Assembly (NCBI GenBank): GCA_023701135.1
Contig: JAMPXP010000011.1
Span: forward strand, 1-64,000
Source of the DNA: Desulfobacula sp.
GTDB lineage: Bacteria > Desulfobacterota > Desulfobacteria > Desulfobacterales > Desulfobacteraceae
DNA length: 64,000 nucleotides
Direction: 5' to 3'
The notes under the pieces were generated by a model. The model was not told the origin of the DNA. It was given only the letters and a program-made list of their open reading frames with translations, and did no database searches. Both the position numbers and the translations under genes were made by a program. How positions within the stretch are numbered: the stretch's first letter is position 1; each line of letters starts with the position of its first letter. Below, in pieces: positions 10,644 through 21,437 of the stretch.

Positions 10644-10769
10644 ATGTCACCTCATTTTTTTAGGATGCGAATGGGAGCGTATCAAATCCTTTTTCCCATC
10701 CTTTCTGTATTATATGACCGGGTTTTAAATTGACAATGCTCATCATTAAACGTAGAACCCGGAAAGAAA

Positions 10770-11459
10770 ATGGAAAAACAGAAGAAATACAAATGGCCCG
10801 TCCGGATTTTAAAATTCCTCCTAGGCCTGTTCGCTTTTACCCTTTTTCAGGTGGCTTCTCTTCGGTTCATTAATCCGCCGGTAACCCCCAATGTGGCCTG
10901 GGAACGGGTGGAAGCTTTTGTCAAAGGGAAACCTGAAAAGCAGCCGGTTTATCGCTGGAAAAATATCGAACAGATTTCGCCGCATCTGAGAAGGGCGGTG
11001 ATGGCTTCCGAAGACCAGCGGTTCCTGTCCCACAGGGGATTTGATTTCAATGAAATACAAAAAGCTTACAACAGCCTGATCCGGGAGAAAAAACTGCGGG
11101 GGGCCAGCACCATCAGCATGCAGACGGCCAGAAGCGTATTCCTTTTATCCAGCCGCCACGTTTTCCGGAAACTGGCGGAAATTTATTATACGGTTTTGAT
11201 TGAAGTCTTCTGGAACAAACACCGGATTCTTGAAATGTATCTCAATACCGTTGACTGGGGAACAGGGGTGACAGGGGCGGAAGCAGCGGCCCAAAAATAT
11301 TTTTCCAAGAGCGCCGGAGCCCTTACCCGGGAAGAGGCCGCCCTGATGACGGCCATCCTGCCGAATCCTCACAAATGGTCGGTTAAAAATCCGTCCGCCT
11401 ATATCCGGATGCGGCAAAACCAGATCATGAAGGCCATGCACATGATGCCCCTCATCTGA
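10770..11459 (+). CDS. mtgA: Monofunctional peptidoglycan transglycosylase
   Basis: The 229-residue enzyme polymerises lipid II into glycan strands on the outer face of the inner membrane and lacks a transpeptidase domain, as expected for MtgA. A single N-terminal membrane anchor spans about residues 11-33. The GT51 motifs are in order: ASEDQRFLSHRGFD with catalytic Glu 81, then RGASTISMQTARS, and RILEMYLNTVDWG with the second acidic region, then AAQKYF and AALMTAILPNP. The length matches the family. It is a single gene between two tRNA genes transcribed the opposite way. Confidence 0.93.
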   Translation: MEKQKKYKWPVRILKFLLGLFAFTLFQVASLRFINPPVTPNVAWERVEAFVKGKPEKQPVYRWKNIEQISPHLRRAVMASEDQRFLSHRGFDFNEIQKAYNSLIREKKLRGASTISMQTARSVFLLSSRHVFRKLAEIYYTVLIEVFWNKHRILEMYLNTVDWGTGVTGAEAAAQKYFSKSAGALTREEAALMTAILPNPHKWSVKNPSAYIRMRQNQIMKAMHMMPLI

Positions 11460-11489
11460 TCCTGGTTTAAATGGAGTCCTGTTTTAAGA

Positions 11490-11566
11490 TGGGGTGAGCG
11501 AAGGGGCTTGAACCCTCGGCCACCAGGGCCACAACCTGGTGCTCTACCAACTGAGCTACGCCCACC
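11490..11566 (-). tRNA. tRNA-His (anticodon GTG)
   Basis: The reverse complement shows the extra 5' G(-1) opposite discriminator C73, which is diagnostic of tRNA-His, an acceptor stem GTGGGCG/CGCTCAC, anticodon stem CCAGG/CCTGG with loop giving GTG, and encoded CCA at 11490-11492. Confidence 0.96.
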
Positions 11567-11693
11567 ATCAAAAAACTTTTCTTAATTATCAGACCCAGAG
11601 TTTTTTATCAATAGTTTTTTATTTCCAAGGAGGTCAACCCCCCATCTAATTCGATCCGGCAGGTCTTCACCCCATGACCCTGGTTTTTGTCAT

Positions 11694-11721
11694 TGACCTT
11701 AAAGCCTTGTTTGACTATTAT
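11694..11721 (+). promoter_or_regulatory. Sigma-70-type promoter for the small membrane gene and selB
   Basis: TTGACC (11694-11699) and TATTAT (11716-11721) are separated by 16 bases and lie 35 bases before the ATG at 11757. This close match to the consensus probably drives the 57-residue gene and selB together. Confidence 0.6.
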
Positions 11722-11756
11722 CCTCGGCATAACACTAGATTAATAAGGAAATACGC

Positions 11757-11930
11757 ATGAATTCACTCCTCATCTTTATTGTCCGACTCATTCTGGGACT
11801 TGTTTTCGGCATCCTTCTCATACGGCTGTTCAGGCCGGAATGGGGAATCTTTCATGGGGTCGGAGCAGGACTCGTCCTGGTGGCACTGGCTTATGCCATG
11901 GTCTTTTTCAGAAAAAAAAAACAAGAATAA
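11757..11930 (+). CDS. 57-residue two-helix membrane protein upstream of selB
   Basis: A short frame runs from ATG 11757 to TAA 11928-11930. AAGGA stands eight bases before the ATG and a good promoter lies just upstream, so it is likely translated. The product has two hydrophobic segments (about residues 3-23 and 34-51) separated by RLFRPEWGIFHG, and ends in a basic tail FRKKKQE, which suggests a small inner-membrane hairpin. The pattern is similar to small bacterial membrane proteins of unknown role. selB starts 19 bases after its stop, so they are probably co-transcribed. No function can be assigned. Confidence 0.65.
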   Translation: MNSLLIFIVRLILGLVFGILLIRLFRPEWGIFHGVGAGLVLVALAYAMVFFRKKKQE

Positions 11931-11949
11931 TTCTCGGGGTTTTATACAA

Positions 11950-13866
11950 GTGGAAAAAAATATTATTTTAGGCACCGCAGGCCATATCGATCATGGGAAG
12001 ACAAGCCTGGTCCGGGCTTTGACAGGGATTGAAACCGACCGGCTCAAGGAGGAAAAGGAAAGGGGCATCACCATCGAACTGGGGTTTGCCTTTCTTGACC
12101 TTCCCAATGGACAGCGGGTGGGCATTGTGGACATGCCGGGCCATGAAAAATTTGTCAAAAACATGGTGGCCGGTTCCAGCGGTATCGATGTGGTGGCCAT
12201 GGTCATTGCCGCCGATGAGGGGGTCATGCCCCAGACCCGGGAGCATATGGAAATCTGCAACCTCATGGGAATCCGGGACGGCATGATCGCCCTGACCAAG
12301 ATCGACATGGTGGATGAAGACCTCCTGGAACTGGCCCTGGACGATATCCATGAATTTGTGAAGGGAACCTTTCTTGAGGGAAAACCCATTGTCCCGGTCT
12401 CCTCCGTCACGGGCCAGGGCCTTGATGCCTTTGTCAAAACCCTGGAATCCATCTGCACCCATTTGCCGGAGCGTAAATTTTCCTCCATCTTCAGGCTTCC
12501 CGTGGACCGGGTCTTTTCCATGAAAGGCTTTGGTACCGTCATTACCGGCACCCTGGCCTCGGGCAGTATCCATGTCGGGGATGATATCATGGTCTACCCC
12601 CGCCGGATCGTGTCAAAGGTCAGGGGCATCCAGGTTCACAGCTCCGGCGTTGACATTGCAGGCCCCGGCACCCGGACCGCCATCAATTTCCAGGGCCTGG
12701 ACAAGGATTCCGTCAACCGGGGAGATGTTCTTTCCACGCCGGACACCCTCATGGAAAGCTATATGGTGGACGCCCATTTCCATTATTTGAAAAGCAATGG
12801 AAAGCCTGCCAAAAACAGGACCAGGATGAGGTTTCACTACGGCACCAGCGAGATCCTGGGGTATCTCATGCTGCTGGACCGGGAGGAACTGATGCCCGGA
12901 GAAGAAGCCTGCGTCCAGTTCCGCCTGGAATCCCCGGTCTGCTGCATCAAGGACGACCGGTATGTCATCCGGAGCTATTCTCCCGTCAAAACCATCGGCG
13001 GCGGGGCCATATTGAACCCGGCCTCCCGGAAACACAAAACACCGGACAAAGCCGTGATCCAGGGCCTGGAATCCCTGCTCCTGGATGATCCAGAACAGAC
13101 CATCGCCTATTTTCTGTCCTTAAAAGAGCATGAGGGCCTGTCCTTTTCAGAACTGAGGGTCATGACCAATATCCCGGATAAAAAACTGACGGCCGGCCTC
13201 CAGAAAATGCTGGCCAAACAGCAGGTCATCCTGACGGACAAGGAAAAACAGATTTATATCAGCGGCAGTTTCTTCGACGCCTTTAAGGAAAAACTGCTTC
13301 AAAAACTGACTGCCTATCATCAAGAAAACCCCTTAAAGGAGGGCATGCCCACCCAGGAACTGAAATCCAAATTCCAGTATATTGATGATGCCAAATTTTT
13401 TAACCTTTTGTTTGCCAAACTCACCAAGGAAAACCTCATCCTCATTGATAAAAACATCATCAAGCGGTCCGGCCATGAGGTGGAGCTCCAGGTGGATCAG
13501 CACGCGGTCAAGGAAAAAATCAAAAAAATATACACGGACTCGGGCCTGACCCCGCCTTTTTTCAGAACCGTGTGTGAGGACCTGAAGCTGGATAAAAAGA
13601 CCGCCACGGATGTTCTCCACATGCTGGTGGATGAAAAATCCATCGTCAAAACCAAGGATGATCTGTATTTTGACGCCAGGGAAATCCAAAAACTGGAAGA
13701 AAAACTGATCGCCTTTCTCAAGGAAAAGGAGTCCGTCTCAACCCCTGATTTCAAGGATATGATCGGCGTCTCCAGAAAATATATCATTCCCCTCATCGAA
13801 TATTTTGATTCCACCAATCTGACCATACGGGTGGGGGATACCCGGCAGTTGAGACGGAAAGTTTAG
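11950..13866 (+). CDS. selB: Selenocysteine-specific elongation factor SelB
   Basis: SelB delivers Sec-tRNA to the ribosome at UGA codons marked by a SECIS hairpin. The start is taken as GTG at 11950, since the product then opens with EKNIILGTAGHIDHGKT, the family N-terminus; the longer frame from 11779 would translate unrelated sequence overlapping the small upstream gene. The 638 residues comprise an EF-Tu-like GTPase (GHIDHGKT at 11-18, DMPGHE near 60, TKIDMVD near 115), beta-barrel domains, and C-terminal winged helices (roughly 390-638) that bind the SECIS RNA. Length is close to the E. coli protein. A client selenoprotein is encoded at 30757-31074. The stop codon overlaps that of convergent hemW. 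selA, selC and selD are not in the window. Confidence 0.95.
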   Translation: MEKNIILGTAGHIDHGKTSLVRALTGIETDRLKEEKERGITIELGFAFLDLPNGQRVGIVDMPGHEKFVKNMVAGSSGIDVVAMVIAADEGVMPQTREHMEICNLMGIRDGMIALTKIDMVDEDLLELALDDIHEFVKGTFLEGKPIVPVSSVTGQGLDAFVKTLESICTHLPERKFSSIFRLPVDRVFSMKGFGTVITGTLASGSIHVGDDIMVYPRRIVSKVRGIQVHSSGVDIAGPGTRTAINFQGLDKDSVNRGDVLSTPDTLMESYMVDAHFHYLKSNGKPAKNRTRMRFHYGTSEILGYLMLLDREELMPGEEACVQFRLESPVCCIKDDRYVIRSYSPVKTIGGGAILNPASRKHKTPDKAVIQGLESLLLDDPEQTIAYFLSLKEHEGLSFSELRVMTNIPDKKLTAGLQKMLAKQQVILTDKEKQIYISGSFFDAFKEKLLQKLTAYHQENPLKEGMPTQELKSKFQYIDDAKFFNLLFAKLTKENLILIDKNIIKRSGHEVELQVDQHAVKEKIKKIYTDSGLTPPFFRTVCEDLKLDKKTATDVLHMLVDEKSIVKTKDDLYFDAREIQKLEEKLIAFLKEKESVSTPDFKDMIGVSRKYIIPLIEYFDSTNLTIRVGDTRQLRRKV

Positions 13867-15020
13867 AGGATTTCCGCGGAAAAGGCTTCCACAATACCGT
13901 TCAGAAAGGTCCTGCCTTCCAGGTTAAGGAAAAACCGGCCGTTCTCAATGCTTCCCAGATTTTCGCCCAGAATCCGGGAGAGGATAATTTCAAACCTTTT
14001 TGTAAAGGGCAATTGAAACCGGTCCTGGAATTGGCCCAGGTCAATTCCTTCCAGGGTGCGAAGCCTTAACATGATAAACTCAATCATTTTCTGTTCCGGA
14101 CTCAGGATCTCGCGGTCTTCCACCGGGAGCCGGCCCGAAGAAAGATCCGTGATATATCCGTCAATACTCCTGTGATTCCAAGATCTGACCGCTCCGTCAT
14201 AGGAATGGGCCCCTGGCCCGAAGCCCAGGTAGGAAGCCATATGCCAGTATCTTGAATTGTGCCTGGAGCGGTTGGTCCTTCCCCTTGAAAAATTCGAAAT
14301 CTCATAATGTTCAAACCCGTTTTGGGTTAAATATTGGGAGGTCGTTTTAAACAATAAAGACATCATGTCATTGCCCAAGGGAATAAAATCGCCCTGTTTC
14401 ACCTGGTCTGCAAGAGGAGTTCCCGGTTCCAGGGTGAGCATATAAGCGGAAATATGGGAAGGCCGCATGTCCAAAGCCTTTTTCAAATCTTTGATCCAGG
14501 CGGTCCGGGTTTCTCCGGGAACGCCGTAGATGAGATCCAGGCTGATGTTTTCAAATCCTGCCGTTTCTGCGCGGTCAATGGTCTTGAGGGCTTCGCCGGC
14601 GGTATGAATACGGTTGAGGAATGCGAGTTTGGCGTCGTCAAAGGACTGGGCCCCGATACTGAGACGGTTGACTCCCGTCCCTTTCAAACCGGCAAGGTAA
14701 TTGCCATCCACGGTGCCGGGATTGATTTCCACAGTGATTTCGGCATCCGGGGAAACCCGGAACCGGGTGTTAAGGGTTTGAAAGATCCGGTCAATTTGTT
14801 TTATATCCAGCAACGAGGGGGTTCCGCCTCCCAGATAAATCGTGTCAATCAGGCCATGGGGGGGCGAAAGATCGGACCCCTCCCTCAGATGTATCTCCAT
14901 TTCAAGGGCCTTCAGATAATCAGGGATCAGGGAAAGGCGGGTCTCGGAATAAAAATCACAATAGGCGCATTTTCTGAGGCAAAAAGGGATGTGAATATAT
15001 ATGGATTTGGAATTACACAA
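13863..15020 (-). CDS. hemW: Radical SAM heme chaperone HemW
   Basis: This 385-residue radical SAM protein belongs to the HemW branch related to coproporphyrinogen III dehydrogenase. HemW-type proteins bind heme and are thought to insert it into respiratory proteins. The cluster cysteines are C14, C18 and C21 in FCLRKCAYC. IYLGGGTPSLL and the SIGAQSFDD and FEHYEISNFSR segments match the family. The HNSRYW region is typical of HemW. The start is TTG at 15020: a TGA lies three codons upstream in the same frame, so no longer form exists. It overlaps the end of the preceding radical SAM gene by 8 bases, which suggests translational coupling. Confidence 0.88.
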   Translation of the reverse strand: MCNSKSIYIHIPFCLRKCAYCDFYSETRLSLIPDYLKALEMEIHLREGSDLSPPHGLIDTIYLGGGTPSLLDIKQIDRIFQTLNTRFRVSPDAEITVEINPGTVDGNYLAGLKGTGVNRLSIGAQSFDDAKLAFLNRIHTAGEALKTIDRAETAGFENISLDLIYGVPGETRTAWIKDLKKALDMRPSHISAYMLTLEPGTPLADQVKQGDFIPLGNDMMSLLFKTTSQYLTQNGFEHYEISNFSRGRTNRSRHNSRYWHMASYLGFGPGAHSYDGAVRSWNHRSIDGYITDLSSGRLPVEDREILSPEQKMIEFIMLRLRTLEGIDLGQFQDRFQLPFTKRFEIILSRILGENLGSIENGRFFLNLEGRTFLNGIVEAFSAEIL

Positions 15021-16179
15021 ACCGTTTCATCAGCTCGTCAATAACGGAATCGACATTGACGGGAGTGACCCCATAATAACGGCAGGCCTGTTTTACCCGG
15101 TCCAGGTGGGGGCTGTCCGCCATGTCCTCGGGGCCCCTGAAAAATCCCATTCTCCGGCCGATCTGGTAAAGGACCCGGTCCTCGGGGGTCAGCTCGAAAA
15201 AGCGGTCGATAATGGAGATCATTTTCTCCTTATCCTCCGGTAATTTGCCGTTAATGGTTTCAAACAGGTTCAGGATATGGTCACTTTTCACATGGGAAGT
15301 GATCCCGTCCAGGCTCTCCAGAAACAACCGGATTTCCTTGGCCATCATGGCATCGCCGGGTTTTTCGAATTCTCCCCGGGCCACCTGGGCGGATAATTCT
15401 GTTCCGTCGGTCACGGCCAGGGTTCTGAGCCGGATAAAATCAGGGTTGATGGAGTTCAGGGCCGACGCGGTTTCCATGGCATGTTCAACGGAATATTCAA
15501 TGCCGCCAAGCCCGGGCATAACATATTCGGACAATTCCATTCCCGCCCCTTTGACCTTGAGCCCGGCCTTGATATGGACGGCCTTGGTGGTCCCTTTTCT
15601 GATATGCGCCAATACCCTGTCGGAACCGCTTTCCATGCCGATATGGATCCGGTTCAGCCCGGCCCGGGCGATTCTTTTCAGGTCCTCCTGCAGAATGCGG
15701 GCAATGGTGTGGCTCCTGGCATAGGAGGTGATTCTTTCAACGTTTGGGAAACAGGTCTTAAGATGGGAAAGGACCCTCACCAGGTCATCGGGCTTCATGA
15801 TCAGGGAATTGGCATCCTGGAGAAAAACCGATTTCATTCCTTCCGCATACCAGTTCATGGCGGCATTAAAGGCCACCCGGTCCTTTTCCACAAAACTGCT
15901 GTACAGGGTGTCGATGACCTCATTGTCCATGAAACCGCCGGGCTTGATGATCTGTTGGATTCTCTCGATATAGCCGTGAAGAAAATCAATGTCTTTGATG
16001 ATATGATCGACGGATCTGAGGGAGAACTTCCTTTTCTTATATACCCGGCAAAAGGTGCAGTGATTCCAGGGACAGTTCCGCGTCAGCCGGATCAAAAGGC
16101 TGTGGGCTTCACTGGGAGGACGGATGGGGCCCTGCTCAAAGCCTTCATAGACGTCTGTTTTCTTTTTTTTTTCTGCCAT
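15013..16179 (-). CDS. Radical SAM protein of unknown substrate
   Basis: The start is placed at ATG 16179, preceded by GGTGGAG; a longer frame to 16242 has no such site. The 388-residue product has cluster cysteines C36, C41 and C44 in RNCPWNHCTFC, a CX4CX2C spacing rather than the common CX3CX2C, seen in a subset of uncharacterised radical SAM enzymes. The Elp3-like barrel continues with GLNRIHIGMESGSDRVL and GLGGIEYSVEHAMET. A C-terminal helical region of about 100 residues has no second cysteine cluster. It overlaps hemW by 8 bases and both are co-transcribed. The substrate is not known. Confidence 0.8.
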   Translation of the reverse strand: MAEKKKKTDVYEGFEQGPIRPPSEAHSLLIRLTRNCPWNHCTFCRVYKKRKFSLRSVDHIIKDIDFLHGYIERIQQIIKPGGFMDNEVIDTLYSSFVEKDRVAFNAAMNWYAEGMKSVFLQDANSLIMKPDDLVRVLSHLKTCFPNVERITSYARSHTIARILQEDLKRIARAGLNRIHIGMESGSDRVLAHIRKGTTKAVHIKAGLKVKGAGMELSEYVMPGLGGIEYSVEHAMETASALNSINPDFIRLRTLAVTDGTELSAQVARGEFEKPGDAMMAKEIRLFLESLDGITSHVKSDHILNLFETINGKLPEDKEKMISIIDRFFELTPEDRVLYQIGRRMGFFRGPEDMADSPHLDRVKQACRYYGVTPVNVDSVIDELMKRFV

Positions 16180-16396
16180 GGACCGTTCTCCACCCTTGTC
16201 TAAATTCTGTTCATTTGCCATCCAGGTTGCCGGAACCCGCAATCTGGAAAAATATAACCGCTGGCCTGTATAAAGTCAATGGGTTTGAAAAGCGGGAATT
16301 CCCTGCCTCTGCCCCTTTCCTGAATTTTCCGGACCCGGAAGCCCCTCTTCCGGAATTTCTTATTCCGAGACCTTGAAACCTTGGGGTTTATTGTGA

Positions 16397-18730
<2,334 letters not shown>

Positions 18731-18740
18731 AAGGGACACC

Positions 18741-19475
18741 ATGACCCTTGCAGTCATCCCCTCCCGGTACGGTTCCAGCCGGTTTCAAGGCAAACCCCTG
18801 GCCCTCATTGCCGGAAAGCCCATGATCCAACGGGTATATGAACAGGCGAAACAATCGGCCGCCGTCACCCGGGTGGTGGTGGCAACGGACGATGAACGGA
18901 TCTATAAGGCCGTCAAAGACTTTGGCGGCCATGCCGTCATGACCTCGGAAGCCTGCCGGTCCGGAACCGACCGGGTGGCTGAGACCGCAGAAATCCTGGG
19001 GCTTTCCCCCGATGACCTGGTGGTCAATATCCAGGGAGACCAGCCTGTATTCAACCCCCTGACCATTGATGAACTGATCTCTCCCTTTGGCCCGGACCCG
19101 GACCTGCTCATGTCCACCCTTGCGTTCAAGATCGTTGACGAGAGGGAAATTACCGACCCCAAGGATGTCAAGGTCACCTTTGACACCAATGGGTTTGCCC
19201 TGTATTTTTCAAGGGCCCAGATCCCCTTTCCGCGGGACCCGGACACCCGGGCGGATTTTTACAAGCACCTGGGGTTCTATGCCTATAAGAAAAAATTCCT
19301 GGATACCCTGGTCGCTCTTCCCACTGGAATTTGCGAAAACGTTGAAAAACTGGAACAGTTACGGGTGCTTGAATACGGATATAGGATCAAGGTGGTGGTC
19401 ACCCCCTATGATTCTCCTGAAATAGACCTTCCCGTAGATCTGAAACGGATTGAAACCAGACTTCTGCAAAGTTGA
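18741..19475 (+). CDS. kdsB: 3-deoxy-manno-octulosonate cytidylyltransferase
   Basis: This 244-residue enzyme couples Kdo or, given its neighbours, 8-amino-Kdo to CMP using CTP, forming the donor for WaaA. The nucleotidyl-transfer loop IPSRYGSSRFQGKPL is at the N-terminus, followed by VVVATDDERI, TSEACRSGTDRV and NIQGDQP, all characteristic of KdsB. AAGGGAC precedes the ATG, 10 bases after kdnB. Linkage to kdnAB suggests a preference for the amino sugar, as reported for Shewanella KdsB. Confidence 0.93.
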   Translation: MTLAVIPSRYGSSRFQGKPLALIAGKPMIQRVYEQAKQSAAVTRVVVATDDERIYKAVKDFGGHAVMTSEACRSGTDRVAETAEILGLSPDDLVVNIQGDQPVFNPLTIDELISPFGPDPDLLMSTLAFKIVDEREITDPKDVKVTFDTNGFALYFSRAQIPFPRDPDTRADFYKHLGFYAYKKKFLDTLVALPTGICENVEKLEQLRVLEYGYRIKVVVTPYDSPEIDLPVDLKRIETRLLQS

Positions 19476-19482
19476 CACCATT

Positions 19483-20643
19483 ATGAGAACCTTTTATAAA
19501 ATACTGCACACCACCTGCGAAACCCGCTGGGGCGTAATTGAAAAACGGATTTACAATGAACTGGTCTGGATGAAGGAAACCGGGCACCATCTCATTCTGG
19601 TCTGTCCCAAGGACACCCCCCTTTTTTTAAAGGCAAAGGAATACGGGATAAAGGTCTACGGGATTGATTTTAAACCGTTTTCCTTTTTCAGGAATTATAA
19701 ATTCCTGAAAAATTTTTTTTACAATGAAAAACCGGACATCGTCCATTCCCACGGGAAATACGATTCACGGATTGCCCTTTACGCAGCCCGGAAACTGAAA
19801 CTTCCCTTACGGATTTTTTCTTACCACGGCAATTTCCGCCTCAAAAGAACATTCTGGAACCGAATGGTCTGCAACCGGCTCTGCCATTATATCTTTACCG
19901 CATCCCGCCATACCACGGGTTATCTGCAAAAAGTGTTCAAACTCAAAGACATGCGGGTCTTTACCATGCCTGCCGGGATTATAGCACCTGAAACCCTTCC
20001 TGAAAAAACCGGGGCCAAAAAAACGCTGGCTCTGGAACTGGGACTTGATCCTGAAACCAGATTCATCGGTTTTTCAGGCCGGCTATCAAAAACCAAGGGG
20101 ATATCCACCCTTCTGGCCGCTTTTCAAACGGTAAGCGCAAGGCTGCCCGAATATCATCTGGTGATGTCGGGAGAGGGAACCGGTGAAGCCCTTAACATCC
20201 TGAAAACCATGGCCCTAGGACTAAAGATTGCGGATTCCATCCATTTCATCGGCGAAAAGGAAGACCCCTGGACTTTTTTCAGGGCACTGGACTGCCATGT
20301 TCTGCCAAGTCTCAGCATTAAGGATGAAGACCTCAGCCAAAAGCGACAATCCATGCTTTGCGCCATGCTCTGCGAAACCCCGGTCATAGGGCCAGCTTCA
20401 GGTCCGGTGGCCGATATCCTGGTCCATGAAAAAACCGGGCTGGTATATGAAGAATTCAATTCCCTGGATCTTGCCGATAAAATTTTTCAAACCCTTAAAG
20501 AAAAGGGTGCAAGCGGAGAACGGTTGGAAGCGGCCCGGAATTTTGTAAAAAAACACCATACCATGGATACCCTGGGCAGGGACATCATCCGGATTTACAG
20601 TCTTCACCAGATCCGGCGGGGCCGACCCACATTTCAGGACTGA
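19483..20643 (+). CDS. GT4-family glycosyltransferase
   Basis: The 386-residue GT-B fold protein has an N-terminal acceptor domain (HSHGKYDSRIALYAARKL) and a C-terminal donor domain (GFSGRLSKTKGISTLLAAF, then CALL-type acidic stretch PSLSIKDEDLSQKRQSMLCAMLCETPV is replaced here by a segment around 260-285, and GLVYEEFNSLDLADKI). It probably adds a sugar to the LPS core or O-chain, given kdsB upstream. The start at 19483 gives the proper N-terminus RTFYKILHTT; a longer frame overlapping kdsB from 19450 is less likely. No strong ribosome site is seen, so coupling to kdsB, 7 bases away, is plausible. Donor and acceptor are unknown. Its end overlaps a convergent gene by 10 bases. Confidence 0.82.
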   Translation: MRTFYKILHTTCETRWGVIEKRIYNELVWMKETGHHLILVCPKDTPLFLKAKEYGIKVYGIDFKPFSFFRNYKFLKNFFYNEKPDIVHSHGKYDSRIALYAARKLKLPLRIFSYHGNFRLKRTFWNRMVCNRLCHYIFTASRHTTGYLQKVFKLKDMRVFTMPAGIIAPETLPEKTGAKKTLALELGLDPETRFIGFSGRLSKTKGISTLLAAFQTVSARLPEYHLVMSGEGTGEALNILKTMALGLKIADSIHFIGEKEDPWTFFRALDCHVLPSLSIKDEDLSQKRQSMLCAMLCETPVIGPASGPVADILVHEKTGLVYEEFNSLDLADKIFQTLKEKGASGERLEAARNFVKKHHTMDTLGRDIIRIYSLHQIRRGRPTFQD

Positions 20644-21437
20644 GGCCCTTCAAGGTCATCAAGCCCCCTTTCGCAGCGCCAGGCAGGGGAGGCCAGGGTC
20701 TGTTCCAGCAGAATTTCGTTTTTTTCCAGGCAGACGGCCTTGTTTTCCCGGTGCCACAGGTGGTAACAGACAGCCCTGAAGGGGTGTTCCTTTCGTTTCA
20801 GCCCGTATTTGAAGAGGCGGGCCACAAATTCCGAATCCTCCCTGCCCCAGGCGGTAAATTCATGGTTGAACCCGTTGACGGCTTCCACATCTGCTTTAAA
20901 AAATCCCATATTGCAACCCCGGACCCCGGACATTTTCCGGTTCCGGGAACAGGGGAAAAACGGCATCCGGACAATGTGATGGGCATTGGAAATCCCTCCG
21001 GACAGGGCAAGGCAGAGGAGCCGGGCAAAGGACAGGGTATCCCTGAAATCAAAGCTGTCCGCGATTTTCTGGTTGACCAGGGCCCGTTTGCCCTGGAAGA
21101 AATACCCCTTTTCCGCCAGGGCCAGGTGGTCGGCCACAAAATACCGGGTGGGGATGCAGTCCCCGTCCATTAGAATCAGGTATTCCCCCTTGGCTTTCAG
21201 AACCGCCTTGTTCCGTATCATGGCAAGCCTGAACCCCTGGTCCTCATGCCAAACATGGCAAAGGGGCGGTCCGGGATTCTGCTCCAGCTCCACCATAAGC
21301 TCACGGGTTTCGGGTCCTGACCCGTCGTCGGCCACCAGGATCTCGTCCGGCGGCCGGGTCTGGCGGTAAAGCGCGGCAATGACTTTTTTCAGGGCCCCGG
21401 GCCGGTTATAGGTGGTGACAATAACGGAAATTTTCAC
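20634..21437 (-). CDS. GT2 glycosyltransferase with GT7-like C-terminal motif
   Basis: The start is GTG 21437, whose last two bases are part of the TGA stop of the preceding heptosyltransferase gene (GTGA overlap); longer frames would run back through that gene. The 267-residue product opens with KISVIVTTYNRPGALKKV, carries the metal-binding aspartates in LILMDGDCIP, and has FTAWGREDSEFVARLF, a motif of the GT7 C-terminal family found also in chondroitin-type synthases. It is therefore a cytoplasmic GT-A sugar transferase likely to extend the LPS core. The donor cannot be inferred. Confidence 0.85.
   Translation of the reverse strand: MKISVIVTTYNRPGALKKVIAALYRQTRPPDEILVADDGSGPETRELMVELEQNPGPPLCHVWHEDQGFRLAMIRNKAVLKAKGEYLILMDGDCIPTRYFVADHLALAEKGYFFQGKRALVNQKIADSFDFRDTLSFARLLCLALSGGISNAHHIVRMPFFPCSRNRKMSGVRGCNMGFFKADVEAVNGFNHEFTAWGREDSEFVARLFKYGLKRKEHPFRAVCYHLWHRENKAVCLEKNEILLEQTLASPAWRCERGLDDLEGPQS

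Noticed and set aside
11779-11949. Longer selB start at 11779
   Set aside because: The added residues overlap the 57-residue membrane gene in another frame and do not resemble SelB; GTG 11950 gives the family N-terminus.
16335-16353. CCGGAAG/CTTCCGG hairpin as terminator
   Set aside because: It lies between divergent genes, where no transcript needs to end; might be chance in a GC-rich leader.
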